DNA from: Spirochaetales bacterium
GTDB taxonomy: Bacteria; Spirochaetota; Spirochaetia; JAFGXN01
Direction: 5' to 3'
DNA length: 41,437 nt
Assembly (NCBI GenBank): GCA_016936615.1
Contig: JAFGXN010000028.1
Coordinates: 1-41,437, forward strand
Part shown: positions 33,339 through 41,215 of the stretch, one piece after another
Layout of the letters: each line of letters opens with the position of its first letter
How positions within the stretch are numbered: the first letter of the stretch is position 1
Notes under the pieces: generated by a model
Told to the model about the DNA's origin: nothing
What the model saw: only the letters and a program-made list of their open reading frames with translations
Databases searched by the model: none
Translations under genes and position numbers: made by a program

Positions 33339-33368
33339 AAAAAAAACACTAACAATCTGTTAGTGTTT
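33339..33368 (-). terminator. Rho-independent terminator of the tRNA operon
   Basis: Eleven-base arms lie at 33344-33354 and 33358-33368, with a 3-nt loop. The T-run follows on the minus strand (complement of 33339-33346) just after tRNA-Glu. Confidence 0.92.
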
Positions 33369-33370
33369 AT

Positions 33371-33442
33371 CATCTCCTAGGGGAATTGAACCCCTGTTGC
33401 CGGAATGAAAATCCGGAGTCCTAACCTCTAGACGAAGGAGAC
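33371..33442 (-). tRNA. tRNA-Glu (anticodon TTC)
   Basis: Minus-strand cloverleaf of 72 nt. The acceptor is GTCTCCT/AGGAGAT (first pair G-U). The anticodon arm CCGGA-TTTTCAT-TCCGG gives anticodon TTC, and the T-arm is CAGGGGTTCAATTCCCCT. Discriminator G73; CCA is not encoded. It is the second gene of a two-tRNA unit, 3 nt after tRNA-Lys. Confidence 0.97.
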
Positions 33443-33445
33443 ATT

Positions 33446-33518
33446 TGAGCCGCGAAGGATTCGAACCTTCGACCCACGCCTTAAAAGGGCGTTGCTCTAC
33501 CGGCTGAGCTAGCGGCCC
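33446..33518 (-). tRNA. tRNA-Lys (anticodon TTT)
   Basis: Minus-strand cloverleaf of 73 nt. The acceptor is GGGCCGC/GCGGCTC. The D-arm begins TAGCTCAGCCGGTAGAGCA, the anticodon arm ACGCC-CTTTTAA-GGCGT gives TTT, and the T-arm carries GGTTCGAATCC. Discriminator A73; CCA is not encoded. First gene of the unit. Confidence 0.97.
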
Positions 33519-33564
33519 GTGAGCTAATCAACAAGCATTATTAGTTATCCTTGCTGACATGATT

Positions 33565-33593
33565 AAATTATCAAAAATCAAAATAAATGTCAA
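33565..33593 (-). promoter_or_regulatory. Promoter of the tRNA-Lys/tRNA-Glu operon
   Basis: TTGACA (33588-33593), a 17-bp spacer and TAATTT (33565-33570) with an extended -10 TG lie on the minus strand. The start is expected near 33558, 40 nt before tRNA-Lys. Confidence 0.7.
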
Positions 33594-33625
33594 TATCTTT
33601 TTAGAAAAAAATTTAAACAATACAC

Positions 33626-34948
33626 TTATTTGACAATTTTAACATAATGGTGTCCATCATTATCGATTTCAAAGAGCCCCCTGTAACGAAGACCACGAAC
33701 TAGAGGCTGAGCACAAATTGATTTAATATAATTATCAGAGACAACGACCCAATCACCAGATTTATCGAGACTTTTTTCTGCAATAAAATAAAGTTCCCTT
33801 AAGTTATTTCTCAACAAGTAATTATGATACGAAGATGATGACAACTCCCGCAGTTGCTGAGCTCGTTCATCGCGGATTCTCTCTGGGATAGGATTACGAG
33901 GATGCTCATCTACTGTGCCCTCTCGTGGTGAGAAAGGGAAGACATGAAGGTGGGCAAAATCCATTTTTTTCAAAGCTAAAAAAGTCTCTTCAAAATCTAG
34001 ATCACTCTCTCCCTGATATCCTACAATTATGTCGGCAGCAAGAAAGGGGTCTCTCTTTATCTCCCTCAGCCGCTGTACAATCTCTGGGAGTACAGGAGCA
34101 TCATACTTTCGCCCCATCTCAGAAAGAACCTTCGACGATGCAGATTGAACTGCTATGTGAAAATGAGGACAGAAGATGTCAGCCTCGAGGACCTTGTAGA
34201 GCTTATCACTGAACGAGTCAGGTTCGATAGATGAAAGCCTAATCTGCAAGTCGCTGTGGCAGTATTTATCAGCCATCATGGCAAGAAGATCTGCAAAGTC
34301 AACGCCCTGGAAGTTATATGCCGAGATATTGATACCGGTTAAGATTATCTCATGATAGCCTGCTTCGAGGACAGAATCGATTCGCTGCAATATGACAGAA
34401 TAATCAAGACTTACTGAGCCTCCCCGCGCAAGCGGGATGCGGCAATAGTTGCAGCGGTTGTCGCATCCATCCTGGATCTTCAGGTAGGCTCTTGATGAAT
34501 GACGCAAGTCATTCGTATCGAAGGCAAAGACATCACCGCACTGAGGGTTAGCTTTTTTTGAAAAAAAACCACTCACAATCTGATTTACATTCCCGCCAGA
34601 AAAACCATGAACTTGAAGATACTCTGCTAGCGCAGAGATCGTGCTTTTCTCTTCTTGGCTTACAACATGCACATTTTCGCCAAGTTTCTGAATCTCCTGC
34701 GGGTCTAGCTGTGCATAACAACCAGTTACAATGACTGCTGAAAATGGGTTATCCCGTGAAATTTTCCTAATAATACGTCTAGCCTTCTGCTCAGACTTGG
34801 AAGTAACTGTGCAAGTATTTACAATGTAAAGATCTGCACTCTCCTGCCAATCTGCGACAAAAAAACCCTGGTCTCTGAATCGAGAAACCAGGGCTTCGCT
34901 TTCGAACTTATTAAGCTTACAACCTAATGTATAACTTGCTATATTCAA
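33626..34948 (-). CDS. mtaB: tRNA t6A37 methylthiotransferase MtaB
   Basis: Radical SAM enzyme that converts t6A to ms2t6A at position 37 of tRNAs reading ANN codons, such as tRNA-Lys. The N-terminal UPF0004 domain has LGCKLN (Cys10), NTCTVT (Cys46) and TGCYAQ (Cys77) for the auxiliary cluster. The radical SAM core has CDNRCNYC (Cys162, 166, 169), and the last 60 residues correspond to a TRAM-like domain. The 440-residue length and the CKLN motif point to MtaB rather than MiaB or RimO. The start is TTG at 34948, overlapping the stop of the TPR gene in TTGA, with an AGGAG site. A tRNA-Lys gene lies just downstream. Confidence 0.93.
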   Translation of the reverse strand: MNIASYTLGCKLNKFESEALVSRFRDQGFFVADWQESADLYIVNTCTVTSKSEQKARRIIRKISRDNPFSAVIVTGCYAQLDPQEIQKLGENVHVVSQEEKSTISALAEYLQVHGFSGGNVNQIVSGFFSKKANPQCGDVFAFDTNDLRHSSRAYLKIQDGCDNRCNYCRIPLARGGSVSLDYSVILQRIDSVLEAGYHEIILTGINISAYNFQGVDFADLLAMMADKYCHSDLQIRLSSIEPDSFSDKLYKVLEADIFCPHFHIAVQSASSKVLSEMGRKYDAPVLPEIVQRLREIKRDPFLAADIIVGYQGESDLDFEETFLALKKMDFAHLHVFPFSPREGTVDEHPRNPIPERIRDERAQQLRELSSSSYHNYLLRNNLRELYFIAEKSLDKSGDWVVVSDNYIKSICAQPLVRGLRYRGLFEIDNDGHHYVKIVK

Positions 34949-35643
34949 TTCTGAAGCTCCTGTTGTATCTGTTTTATTTTATCTCCTGCATACTTCTTCA
35001 TTGAAGAATCGTTAGTTGCATTTAAGAGAGACTTATAATTTTCAAGTGCAACTGCCTTAAGACCGCGCTTATAATTTGTATCAGCAAGGCCACGAAGGGC
35101 AATACTATCATCAGAACGATAGTAGATAGCAGAAGAGTATGCAATTACAGCATTGTGAAGTTCACCTAAGGCTACATATGATTCTGCCATAATTCTATAG
35201 GCGTAACCAACTCTAAATCCTTCACTGTAATCGCTTATTCCATTTAAATAATCTTCTCCAACTTCAATACATCTCTTATAATTTCCAGTTCGCAAATAAG
35301 CCTCAGATGCTGTAGCTCTAACCCAATTTTTATATGCTGAAACTTGAAAATTTGAGTAGATCTTTTGTTTAGAAAAATCAACACTCATCATTTTATTATA
35401 ATATTCAATAACAGTATTAAATCGACCATAGTATGATGCAGACCAGCAGATATATGGATAAGCAAGTGCATTTGCTTCATTATCTTTAATATCAGCAACA
35501 CAGATATCAATAACCTCAAGCCTATTCTCTTTATTCTCAAATGGCACATCATACCTTGAATAATAATAATTATAATCCTTAGTCTGCGCAAAAGCTGCAA
35601 GGCTCAAGGTCAAAAATAGAATAACTAGACTACTTCTTTTCAT
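34945..35643 (-). CDS. Exported TPR-repeat protein
   Basis: Protein of 232 residues with a signal peptide (hydrophobic 4-19, ending AAFAQ). The mature part is helical, with TPR-like units such as AYLRTGNYKRCIEVGEDYL and YVALGELHNAVIAYSSAIYY. It is fused into an operon at both ends: its ATG lies inside the bactofilin gene (14-bp overlap) and its TGA overlaps the mtaB start. The tight coupling to bactofilin suggests a partner in envelope or shape control, but this is inferred only. Confidence 0.82.
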   Translation of the reverse strand: MKRSSLVILFLTLSLAAFAQTKDYNYYYSRYDVPFENKENRLEVIDICVADIKDNEANALAYPYICWSASYYGRFNTVIEYYNKMMSVDFSKQKIYSNFQVSAYKNWVRATASEAYLRTGNYKRCIEVGEDYLNGISDYSEGFRVGYAYRIMAESYVALGELHNAVIAYSSAIYYRSDDSIALRGLADTNYKRGLKAVALENYKSLLNATNDSSMKKYAGDKIKQIQQELQN

Positions 35644-36025
35644 TTCTCATTTCCTTTATCTCTTCTGGTTTCTTCATGATACATCGACCGTTGAAGATAC
35701 TTCCACTGTCTTTCTTGATATCAGGACAGACTATGTCTCCTTCGACATATGACTTAGATAAAAGCTCAATCCTGCCACTGGCATAGATATCACCTTCGAC
35801 CCGTCCCTTCAGCGAAACAAAACTTGCTCGAATATCACCCTTAATAACAGCATGCTCTCCAATATAGAGCGAACCTTCAGCATTTATATCGCCAATAAAT
35901 TGGCCTTTTATGTAAAGAGAATCAGTAAAACTCAATTCTCCTGTAAATTCTATATCATCAGCTAACACAGTCTCAATATCAAACTCATCAACTGTTGTAA
36001 ATCTTTTATCACGATAGTCAGACAT
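35630..36025 (-). CDS. Bactofilin-family cytoskeletal protein (second copy)
   Basis: A polymer-forming protein of 131 residues. The central beta-helix repeats read SLYIKGQFIGDINAEGSLYI, then EHAVIKGDIRASFVSLKGRVEGDI and YASGRIELLSKSYVEGDIVC. Charged tails flank it and there is no membrane segment. It differs in sequence and context from the copy at 21991-22398: here it leads an operon with an exported TPR protein and mtaB. The ATG at 36025 has an AAGGAG site and a promoter at 36045-36073. Two divergent bactofilins suggest separate filaments or a mixed one. Confidence 0.9.
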   Translation of the reverse strand: MSDYRDKRFTTVDEFDIETVLADDIEFTGELSFTDSLYIKGQFIGDINAEGSLYIGEHAVIKGDIRASFVSLKGRVEGDIYASGRIELLSKSYVEGDIVCPDIKKDSGSIFNGRCIMKKPEEIKEMRNEKK

Positions 36026-36044
36026 TACAATAACTCCTTAATCT

Positions 36045-36073
36045 ATGTTATCCACTGAGTCTGATACTGTCAA
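36045..36073 (-). promoter_or_regulatory. Promoter of the bactofilin-TPR-mtaB operon
   Basis: TTGACA (36068-36073), a 17-bp spacer and TAACAT (36045-36050) lie on the minus strand, with start near 36038, about 12 nt before the ATG. Confidence 0.55.
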
Positions 36074-36103
36074 GTATTTTTGTAAAAAAAGAAAATCTAA
36101 AAT

Positions 36104-38071
36104 TTATGGTGCTTTTGCTTTTTTTCCTAAATTAAAAAATTCCATATTCGAGTTAAATTCCTGTGCCTGCGATGATAATTCCTCAGTGGCAGAAGCAGCC
36201 TCCTCGACTAAAGAGGCGTTCTTCTGAGTGTTCTCATCTAAGTTGACTAAGGCCTTACTGATTTGATCTATGCTTGACAATTGCTCCTGAGAAGCTGTGG
36301 CAACCTCGCCGACAAGCGATACAACTTTTTTCGTAGAAACATTTATCTCTTGTAGAATCTCTTTTGCATTATTTGAAATCTCGACACCTTCTGATACTTT
36401 TGAATTACTATCACGAATTATCAAGGCTATCTGACTAGCTGCCTTGTCGGATCTTTTTGCAAGTTTTCTAACCTCTACAGCAACTACTGCAAAGCCTTTG
36501 CCATGTTCACCTGCCCTAGCCGCCTCAATTGATGCATTTAATGCTAAAAGATTTGTCTGAAAGGCAATGTTATTGATAACCTCTATAATTTCAGAGATTT
36601 GATTGCTTGATTCATTTATCTCATTCATGGCATCAGTGACGTTTTTCACAGCATCAGTCCCATTCGAGGTCTTCTCTGCTGCTTCTAGCGCTAACTTATT
36701 TGCAGCACTAGTGTTATCTGCGTTAGATTTAATTGAGGAGCTCATCTCTTCTATCGAGGCGGAAGTCTCTTCTAGCGATGCTGCCTGCTGTTCAGTACGC
36801 GTAGAAAGATTTTGATTGCCAGCAGAAAGTTGCTCACTAGCAGTTGCCATCTGTTGAGAACCTGTGAGAATGACACTGACAATCTCGGTTAGTTTGTGGA
36901 TTAAATTATCAAACGAGAGAGCAAGACTGCCGATCTCATCACCACGGTCTAGGAGTTTTTGCTCAACCTCTAGATCAAGGTTACCTTTTGCAAGCTCCTG
37001 AGCAATCTCCACTCCTCGTGTTATCGGATTAGAGATTGATCGCGCAAAGAAAAAACCAGCGACTACAACTATGATTGCTACAAGAAAAAAGATTGTTAGT
37101 GCAATATTTCTGAGGATTGTCACACCAGCAAAGGCCTCTTTGGCCTCGACCTCAACAACTAATCCCATTGGAAGAGATCCAAAGAGCACAACTGAAAATT
37201 TTCCTAAAACTTTTTTCCCTAAATAATTAGAATAACTTGCATCATCATTAAAACTATAATCCTCGATATCAATCGGCTGCTTGAGAATTTCTGAAGCCTT
37301 AGTTGAAATCTGCTGCTTCAAGGCAGCATCCTCGCTAAACACTCCAAACATGGTGTTGGTCTGAAGAATTCCAGATGAACTTATCAAATAGGAGTCAGCT
37401 GACTTTCCAAGCTCTTGAATCCCAGAATGAACCATCGCATCGAGGACAGTATCTGAAGTAATAATATTTAGAGTACCGGTTATTGTGCCTGAAACACCGT
37501 TTAATAAGATAGGTTGAGAGACAGCCATGCAGTTCTGGTTGATTATATTTGAGTAAAAAAGCTCAGACCAGGTTGTCTTGCCCTTGATAGAACCCTGAAA
37601 ATATGGTCGACCTGACAAATCGACACCAACAAGTGTCCCCGTAGTGTCGTAGACAATTACACCAGAAGTATCAGTGATGAAAACTTGCACATACTCATGC
37701 TTTTGCATCGCAACAGGTAATAGATCATTAAGAATTTTTACTCGCTCAAGCCAGACTGATGAAGAGAGATCCCAACCAGCTTCACGAAGTAGTCGCATAC
37801 TCTGATAGACATCACGAGTAGTAGCAAGGACAACCGCATCAGCCTCACGCTTAACAAAAAATTCGCTTAAATCATTATATTTCAAAGTTTTGAACATGTC
37901 CATGGCTGAATAATACTCGTTGCGGATTTCAGCACGAGCAGAATAATAAGAGATCAGGGAGACTATCCCCATGGGAAGAAGCCCAACTAACAACATTAAT
38001 GCAATAAGCTTTGCCTTAATTGACATCTTCTTGATACTTTTTTTTGTAAAAGACTTATTTGATTTGCCCAC
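36104..38071 (-). CDS. Methyl-accepting chemotaxis protein with Cache-type sensor and HAMP
   Basis: Chemoreceptor of 655 residues from a GTG at 38071; an upstream TTG at 38089 lies in the GGAGG ribosome-site region. A membrane helix near 20-40 is followed by a large periplasmic dCache-like sensor (with [16 protein letters not shown] and GRPYFQGS typical of it) and a second helix near 325-345. A HAMP domain ([20 protein letters not shown]) and a signalling coiled coil follow, with tip [20 protein letters not shown]. Many dCache receptors sense amino acids or carboxylates; the ligand is not evident. A dyad at 38140-38155 lies upstream of this gene. Confidence 0.94.
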   Translation of the reverse strand: MGKSNKSFTKKSIKKMSIKAKLIALMLLVGLLPMGIVSLISYYSARAEIRNEYYSAMDMFKTLKYNDLSEFFVKREADAVVLATTRDVYQSMRLLREAGWDLSSSVWLERVKILNDLLPVAMQKHEYVQVFITDTSGVIVYDTTGTLVGVDLSGRPYFQGSIKGKTTWSELFYSNIINQNCMAVSQPILLNGVSGTITGTLNIITSDTVLDAMVHSGIQELGKSADSYLISSSGILQTNTMFGVFSEDAALKQQISTKASEILKQPIDIEDYSFNDDASYSNYLGKKVLGKFSVVLFGSLPMGLVVEVEAKEAFAGVTILRNIALTIFFLVAIIVVVAGFFFARSISNPITRGVEIAQELAKGNLDLEVEQKLLDRGDEIGSLALSFDNLIHKLTEIVSVILTGSQQMATASEQLSAGNQNLSTRTEQQAASLEETSASIEEMSSSIKSNADNTSAANKLALEAAEKTSNGTDAVKNVTDAMNEINESSNQISEIIEVINNIAFQTNLLALNASIEAARAGEHGKGFAVVAVEVRKLAKRSDKAASQIALIIRDSNSKVSEGVEISNNAKEILQEINVSTKKVVSLVGEVATASQEQLSSIDQISKALVNLDENTQKNASLVEEAASATEELSSQAQEFNSNMEFFNLGKKAKAP

Positions 38072-38139
38072 TTTAGCCTCCAATTTCAAAAAACATTTTG
38101 TAATTAATATAATTGTAGTGGACGTGGAGCGAAATTCAA

Positions 38140-38155
38140 AAATTTCACGAAATTT
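38140..38155. promoter_or_regulatory. Perfect dyad AAATTTC-AC-GAAATTT upstream of the chemoreceptor
   Basis: A perfect inverted repeat with a further GAAATTC half at 38131-38137. It lies between the AraC-type regulator gene and the chemoreceptor gene, 69 bp or more before the GTG start. Candidate operator; no clear promoter hexamers were found with it. Confidence 0.4.
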
Positions 38156-38168
38156 GTTTTTTTTACAT

Positions 38169-38211
38169 AAAAAAAGGCTAAGACTTCCATTTATAAAGAA
38201 AGCCTTAGCCT
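38169..38211 (-). terminator. Rho-independent terminator of the AraC-type regulator
   Basis: The stem AGGCTAAG/CTTAGCCT (38175-38182 and 38204-38211), extended by wobble pairs to about 14 bp with a 9-nt loop, is followed on the minus strand by seven T. It lies 7 bp beyond the stop codon. Confidence 0.88.
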
Positions 38212-38218
38212 CGGAATC

Positions 38219-39154
38219 TTATTTTTCAAGCAATTTTACTGGTCTACCCTCGATGTAGCCACGATACCCCTGCGGTTCCATCTGAAAGCGTGGAGCAATT
38301 GCTTCGTCCCACTGGAATCCGTAGATCTTCGGATCAAAATTCTCAAGACATCTCCACAGATCGATAATTGCCTCTTCGAACTCTTCGTCCTTAAACGGAG
38401 GCCCCTGAAAAATCATCATCTTGCATGGCTTCAAAGTAATAATTTCAAAACCAGCAGGCAGCTCTTTATCATAATCAAGGCCAACTTCAACTCCCTGAAC
38501 GTAAGAAGAAGTACCAGACCTGCGCATATTAGCAGGTAGCCATAATCCCATCGGCTCATAGATTGCTTCCTTTATACTTACTAAAACTCCCCAGACATCG
38601 CAGCCAACCTCTTCACAATAGGTAAAATAATTATCCGCAGTAAGCCCTCGCTTCAGAATAAGCTTGCGTGCTGGCCTCTCAATTACCTGCGTGAAAATCG
38701 GTACGATATTTTTCCCATTAGAATTACTCAAATGATCACCTCTTAATTTATCCATAGATTGTTCTCCTCTCTGTTCTTTTCTGGAAATTGAAACTGGATA
38801 TGGATAAAAAAGCTTGATTGCTGTCTTCTTACGCTTGTATTCGTGCGGGCTAAGTCCAAACTCTTTTGAAAAAGCCCGGGTAAAGCCTTCATGCGAATCA
38901 AAGACAAAATCGAAGGCAACATCTATCACTTTCTTATCTGAATCACGAAGAACTAATGCAGCTTCCGAGACTCTCAGCATCCGGATATACTCAAATGGCA
39001 GATGTCCTGTCAATTCTTTGAAAATTCTTGAACAATACCACTTTGAGTAGCCTGAGACCTCGGCAAGCTCATACAATCCTATCTGGCGTGAGAGATTTGC
39101 CTTGATAAAATCTTGCATACGCTGAACCGCATCAACTTTTTCCTTATCGCTCAT
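38219..39154 (-). CDS. AraC-family regulator with GyrI-like effector domain
   Basis: Transcription activator of 311 residues in the Rob/SoxS-like architecture. Two N-terminal helix-turn-helix motifs lie at about 15-110 (LYELAEVSGYSKWYCSRIFK and VIDVAFDFVFDSHEGFTRAFSKEFGLSPHEYKR). A linker follows, and then a C-terminal GyrI-like small-molecule domain (about 160-311, with PARKLILKRGL and AGFEIITLKPCKMMIFQGPP). GyrI-like domains commonly bind hydrophobic or drug-like compounds. The ATG at 39154 has a GGAGG site. It is followed by its own terminator. The target genes cannot be told. Confidence 0.92.
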   Translation of the reverse strand: MSDKEKVDAVQRMQDFIKANLSRQIGLYELAEVSGYSKWYCSRIFKELTGHLPFEYIRMLRVSEAALVLRDSDKKVIDVAFDFVFDSHEGFTRAFSKEFGLSPHEYKRKKTAIKLFYPYPVSISRKEQRGEQSMDKLRGDHLSNSNGKNIVPIFTQVIERPARKLILKRGLTADNYFTYCEEVGCDVWGVLVSIKEAIYEPMGLWLPANMRRSGTSSYVQGVEVGLDYDKELPAGFEIITLKPCKMMIFQGPPFKDEEFEEAIIDLWRCLENFDPKIYGFQWDEAIAPRFQMEPQGYRGYIEGRPVKLLEK

Positions 39155-39219
39155 TCCAACCTCCTGAATAAAAGATAATCTATAATCCGCAACCCTTCTT
39201 GACCTGAATTGCGATTTTC

Positions 39220-39238
39220 TTTTTTTTTTAAAAAAAAA
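39220..39238. repeat. T10A9 palindrome abutting the radical SAM gene stop codon
   Basis: Ten T followed by nine A touch the TAG stop (39239-39241) of the radical SAM gene. This is the longest of the three T(n)A(n) blocks in the window. It may act as a weak terminator before the AraC-type gene. Confidence 0.6.
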
Positions 39239-40135
39239 CTAATCAAACAGAGATAACTGCCTGCTTGCCGAAGAGACTAACTGACTGTTCATTAAAGTTG
39301 AGTAATTACTTGTGACTCCGTACTTTAGCTGTAACTGACTGACTAATTGATACAAGGATTTTTTATATGAAGAATCTGCACCCCAGCCGCTACCGTAGAG
39401 CTTGATAAATTCAGGATAGAGTTCGGGGAAATTCTCCTTTGCAAAATCCAGGAAAAAACCGCGGGTCTGACCTCTTAGGTAGAGCAGTCCAGGAAGCAGA
39501 TAGTCAACCCCACTTTCACGAGCTAATTCAAAAATCGTATTTAAATTGGCTTTATTATCGGTCAAAAAAGGAATAATTGGCATCATGTGCAGTCCAACTG
39601 ATGCCTTTGTCGCTGAAAAGGCCTTCAAGATTGAGAATCTTCTATTAAAATGAGCTCCATTAGGCTCAAGGAGAGATGATAATTTTTCATCAGTCGTAAC
39701 AATTGTAGAAGCTACATTTATGTAGGTTATCTCTGCAAGTTCGGCGATGAGATCAAAGTCACGGAGGATCAGGTCGGATTTTGTGGAAATTATGCAGGGA
39801 GTCTTGTATTTTATCATCAAACGTAAGATTTCAGGCATCAGCTTGTACTCTGCCTCAAGTGGCTGATAACTATCTGTAACTCCACCGATATTGACAACCT
39901 CACGACGCCACGAAGGGCTTGAAAGCTGTCGTTCAAGAGTCTCAAGAATATTTGTCTTAACGTAAACAGTGCTGAAATAGCTGTCGTCGCCTAGATAATT
40001 GTGAGAATAAAGTGCGTAGCAATATTTACAACCATGCTCGCAGCCCCGATAGATATTCAAATCCCAGGAATATGGCATCTTTCGCCTGATGCGATTTAAG
40101 GCTGTCGTGCAGATAATCTCCTTTATAGTGGTCAT
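39239..40135 (-). CDS. SPL-like radical SAM protein
   Basis: Radical SAM enzyme of 298 residues with the cluster motif CEHGCKYC (Cys32, 36, 39), preceded by NIYRGCEHGC, the pattern of the COG1533/SplB-like group that includes spore photoproduct lyase relatives. VNIGGVTDSYQPLEAEYKLM and IISTKSDLILRDFDLI are also typical. The organism type makes a spore-specific role unlikely, and most members of this group have no proven reaction. The ATG at 40135 has an AGGAGA site. It is divergent from the ankyrin gene. Confidence 0.88.
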   Translation of the reverse strand: MTTIKEIICTTALNRIRRKMPYSWDLNIYRGCEHGCKYCYALYSHNYLGDDSYFSTVYVKTNILETLERQLSSPSWRREVVNIGGVTDSYQPLEAEYKLMPEILRLMIKYKTPCIISTKSDLILRDFDLIAELAEITYINVASTIVTTDEKLSSLLEPNGAHFNRRFSILKAFSATKASVGLHMMPIIPFLTDNKANLNTIFELARESGVDYLLPGLLYLRGQTRGFFLDFAKENFPELYPEFIKLYGSGWGADSSYKKSLYQLVSQLQLKYGVTSNYSTLMNSQLVSSASRQLSLFD

Positions 40136-40268
40136 TCTATCTCCTACTTTTGATTATACACGGGAAAGATCCTGAGTGATAGTAGGAAAAAAATGCCCTC
40201 AAACTAAAAATAATATTTTTGCCTTCCTCAAAAGTGAATTTTGATATAAAATATTTGAGGAGGATATT

Positions 40269-41138
40269 ATGAAGAAATTTTGGCTTGCCTGCCTGATGGC
40301 GTGCGTTGTAACAGTTTCTGTAATTGCAGACGAGGATTTTGCAATGTTTATAGGAATCAAAGCTATGAAGTCCATGTTAACAGGCCAGGATATTCCAACA
40401 CCGTTTATGAATATGGAAGAATATCAGGCTGATGCAGAAGATTTCAAAAAAGATGCAGTCTTATTTGCTGAAATAAAAAAACATGCTGAAGCTATCACAA
40501 TGGAAACGCTTGATGAATATCTGAGAGAGGAAGAATCAGAAGAATTAAAGCAAATATATGAAGAATGGGATTTTAGCAAAGAATTTATAATTATGATGCT
40601 TAATACGAATATAGATGTTGTAGAGTATGTGTACAATAACAATAATGAAGATTCTGAAGATATGCAAGAATATGGTTTGCTCTCTACAATGGTTAATCCC
40701 AGCCTAGAGATCTGCTCTTTCTTCTACAGTCAATGTATTATAGAAGATTTAGATGGCATGAATCACTTAATGTTTTCTGCGATGAATTCCAACACTGAGA
40801 TATTGGAATTTTTCCTGACGCAAGGATTTGATATAAATAGTTCAGATAAAGATGGCAATACTGCACTTTTCTATGCAGCTACGGTAAATGAGAATCCTGA
40901 AGCGACGAGAATGCTACTCGAACACGGAGCTTTCGTGAATGCGGTGAATGGCTACGGAAGAAATGCCTTTATTCTCACATGTGCAACTTCAACAAATACT
41001 AGAATCCTTGAATTGCTGATTGATTACGGGATTGATACAACTCATAAAGATAATGAAGGGAATGGAGCAAAAGATTATGCGGAAGTTATGGGCAATAGTG
41101 AGGTGCTAGAATTTCTAAAGGCGAAAAATTTGAAATAA
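40269..41138 (+). CDS. Exported ankyrin-repeat protein
   Basis: Protein of 289 residues with a signal peptide (hydrophobic 5-19, ending VIADED). Residues of about 28-150 are acidic and helical, and about 155-285 are ankyrin repeats. Clear units are NHLMFSAMNSNTEILEFFLT, DKDGNTALFYAATVNENPEA and YGRNAFILTCATSTNTRILE, each ending in hairpin-type GFDINSS or GAFVNAV. A strong GAGGAGG site precedes the ATG. Possible -35 TTGCCT (40219-40224) and AT-rich -10 sequence upstream are weak. The gene ends 23 bp before an Rpn-family gene remnant on the other strand. Confidence 0.84.
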   Translation: MKKFWLACLMACVVTVSVIADEDFAMFIGIKAMKSMLTGQDIPTPFMNMEEYQADAEDFKKDAVLFAEIKKHAEAITMETLDEYLREEESEELKQIYEEWDFSKEFIIMMLNTNIDVVEYVYNNNNEDSEDMQEYGLLSTMVNPSLEICSFFYSQCIIEDLDGMNHLMFSAMNSNTEILEFFLTQGFDINSSDKDGNTALFYAATVNENPEATRMLLEHGAFVNAVNGYGRNAFILTCATSTNTRILELLIDYGIDTTHKDNEGNGAKDYAEVMGNSEVLEFLKAKNLK

Positions 41139-41160
41139 ATATTACAAAAAATATAATATG

Positions 41161-41205
41161 CTTGAAGCCAAAATCTGTGTATGGATTGATATATCTATCT
41201 TTCAT
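41161..41205 (-). pseudogene. N-terminal stub of an Rpn/PD-(D/E)XK transposase-family gene
   Basis: An ATG at 41205 with a GGAGGAG site opens the sequence MKDRYINPYTDFGFK, the characteristic beginning of the Rpn-type PD-(D/E)XK nuclease/transposase family. After this Lys the reading becomes unrelated AT-rich sequence and soon runs antisense into the ankyrin gene end, with no further family similarity. It is therefore a broken 5' end of about 15 codons. It lies 10 bp after the stop of another Rpn-like gene. Confidence 0.72.
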
Positions 41206-41215
41206 AGCTCCTCCA

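Noticed and set aside
33600-33625. Terminator for mtaB
   Set aside because: Only A and T runs without a stable stem; read-through into the tRNA promoter region cannot be excluded.
39239-40135. True spore photoproduct lyase
   Set aside because: Only the radical SAM group is supported; no sporulation genes are near, and the similarity is to the wider SPL-like family.
40197-40260. CCTCAAA...TTTGAGG inverted pair in the ankyrin/radical SAM intergenic region
   Set aside because: The arms are only 7 bp, separated by 50 bp of AT-rich DNA, and one arm overlaps the ribosome site, so chance is a sufficient explanation.
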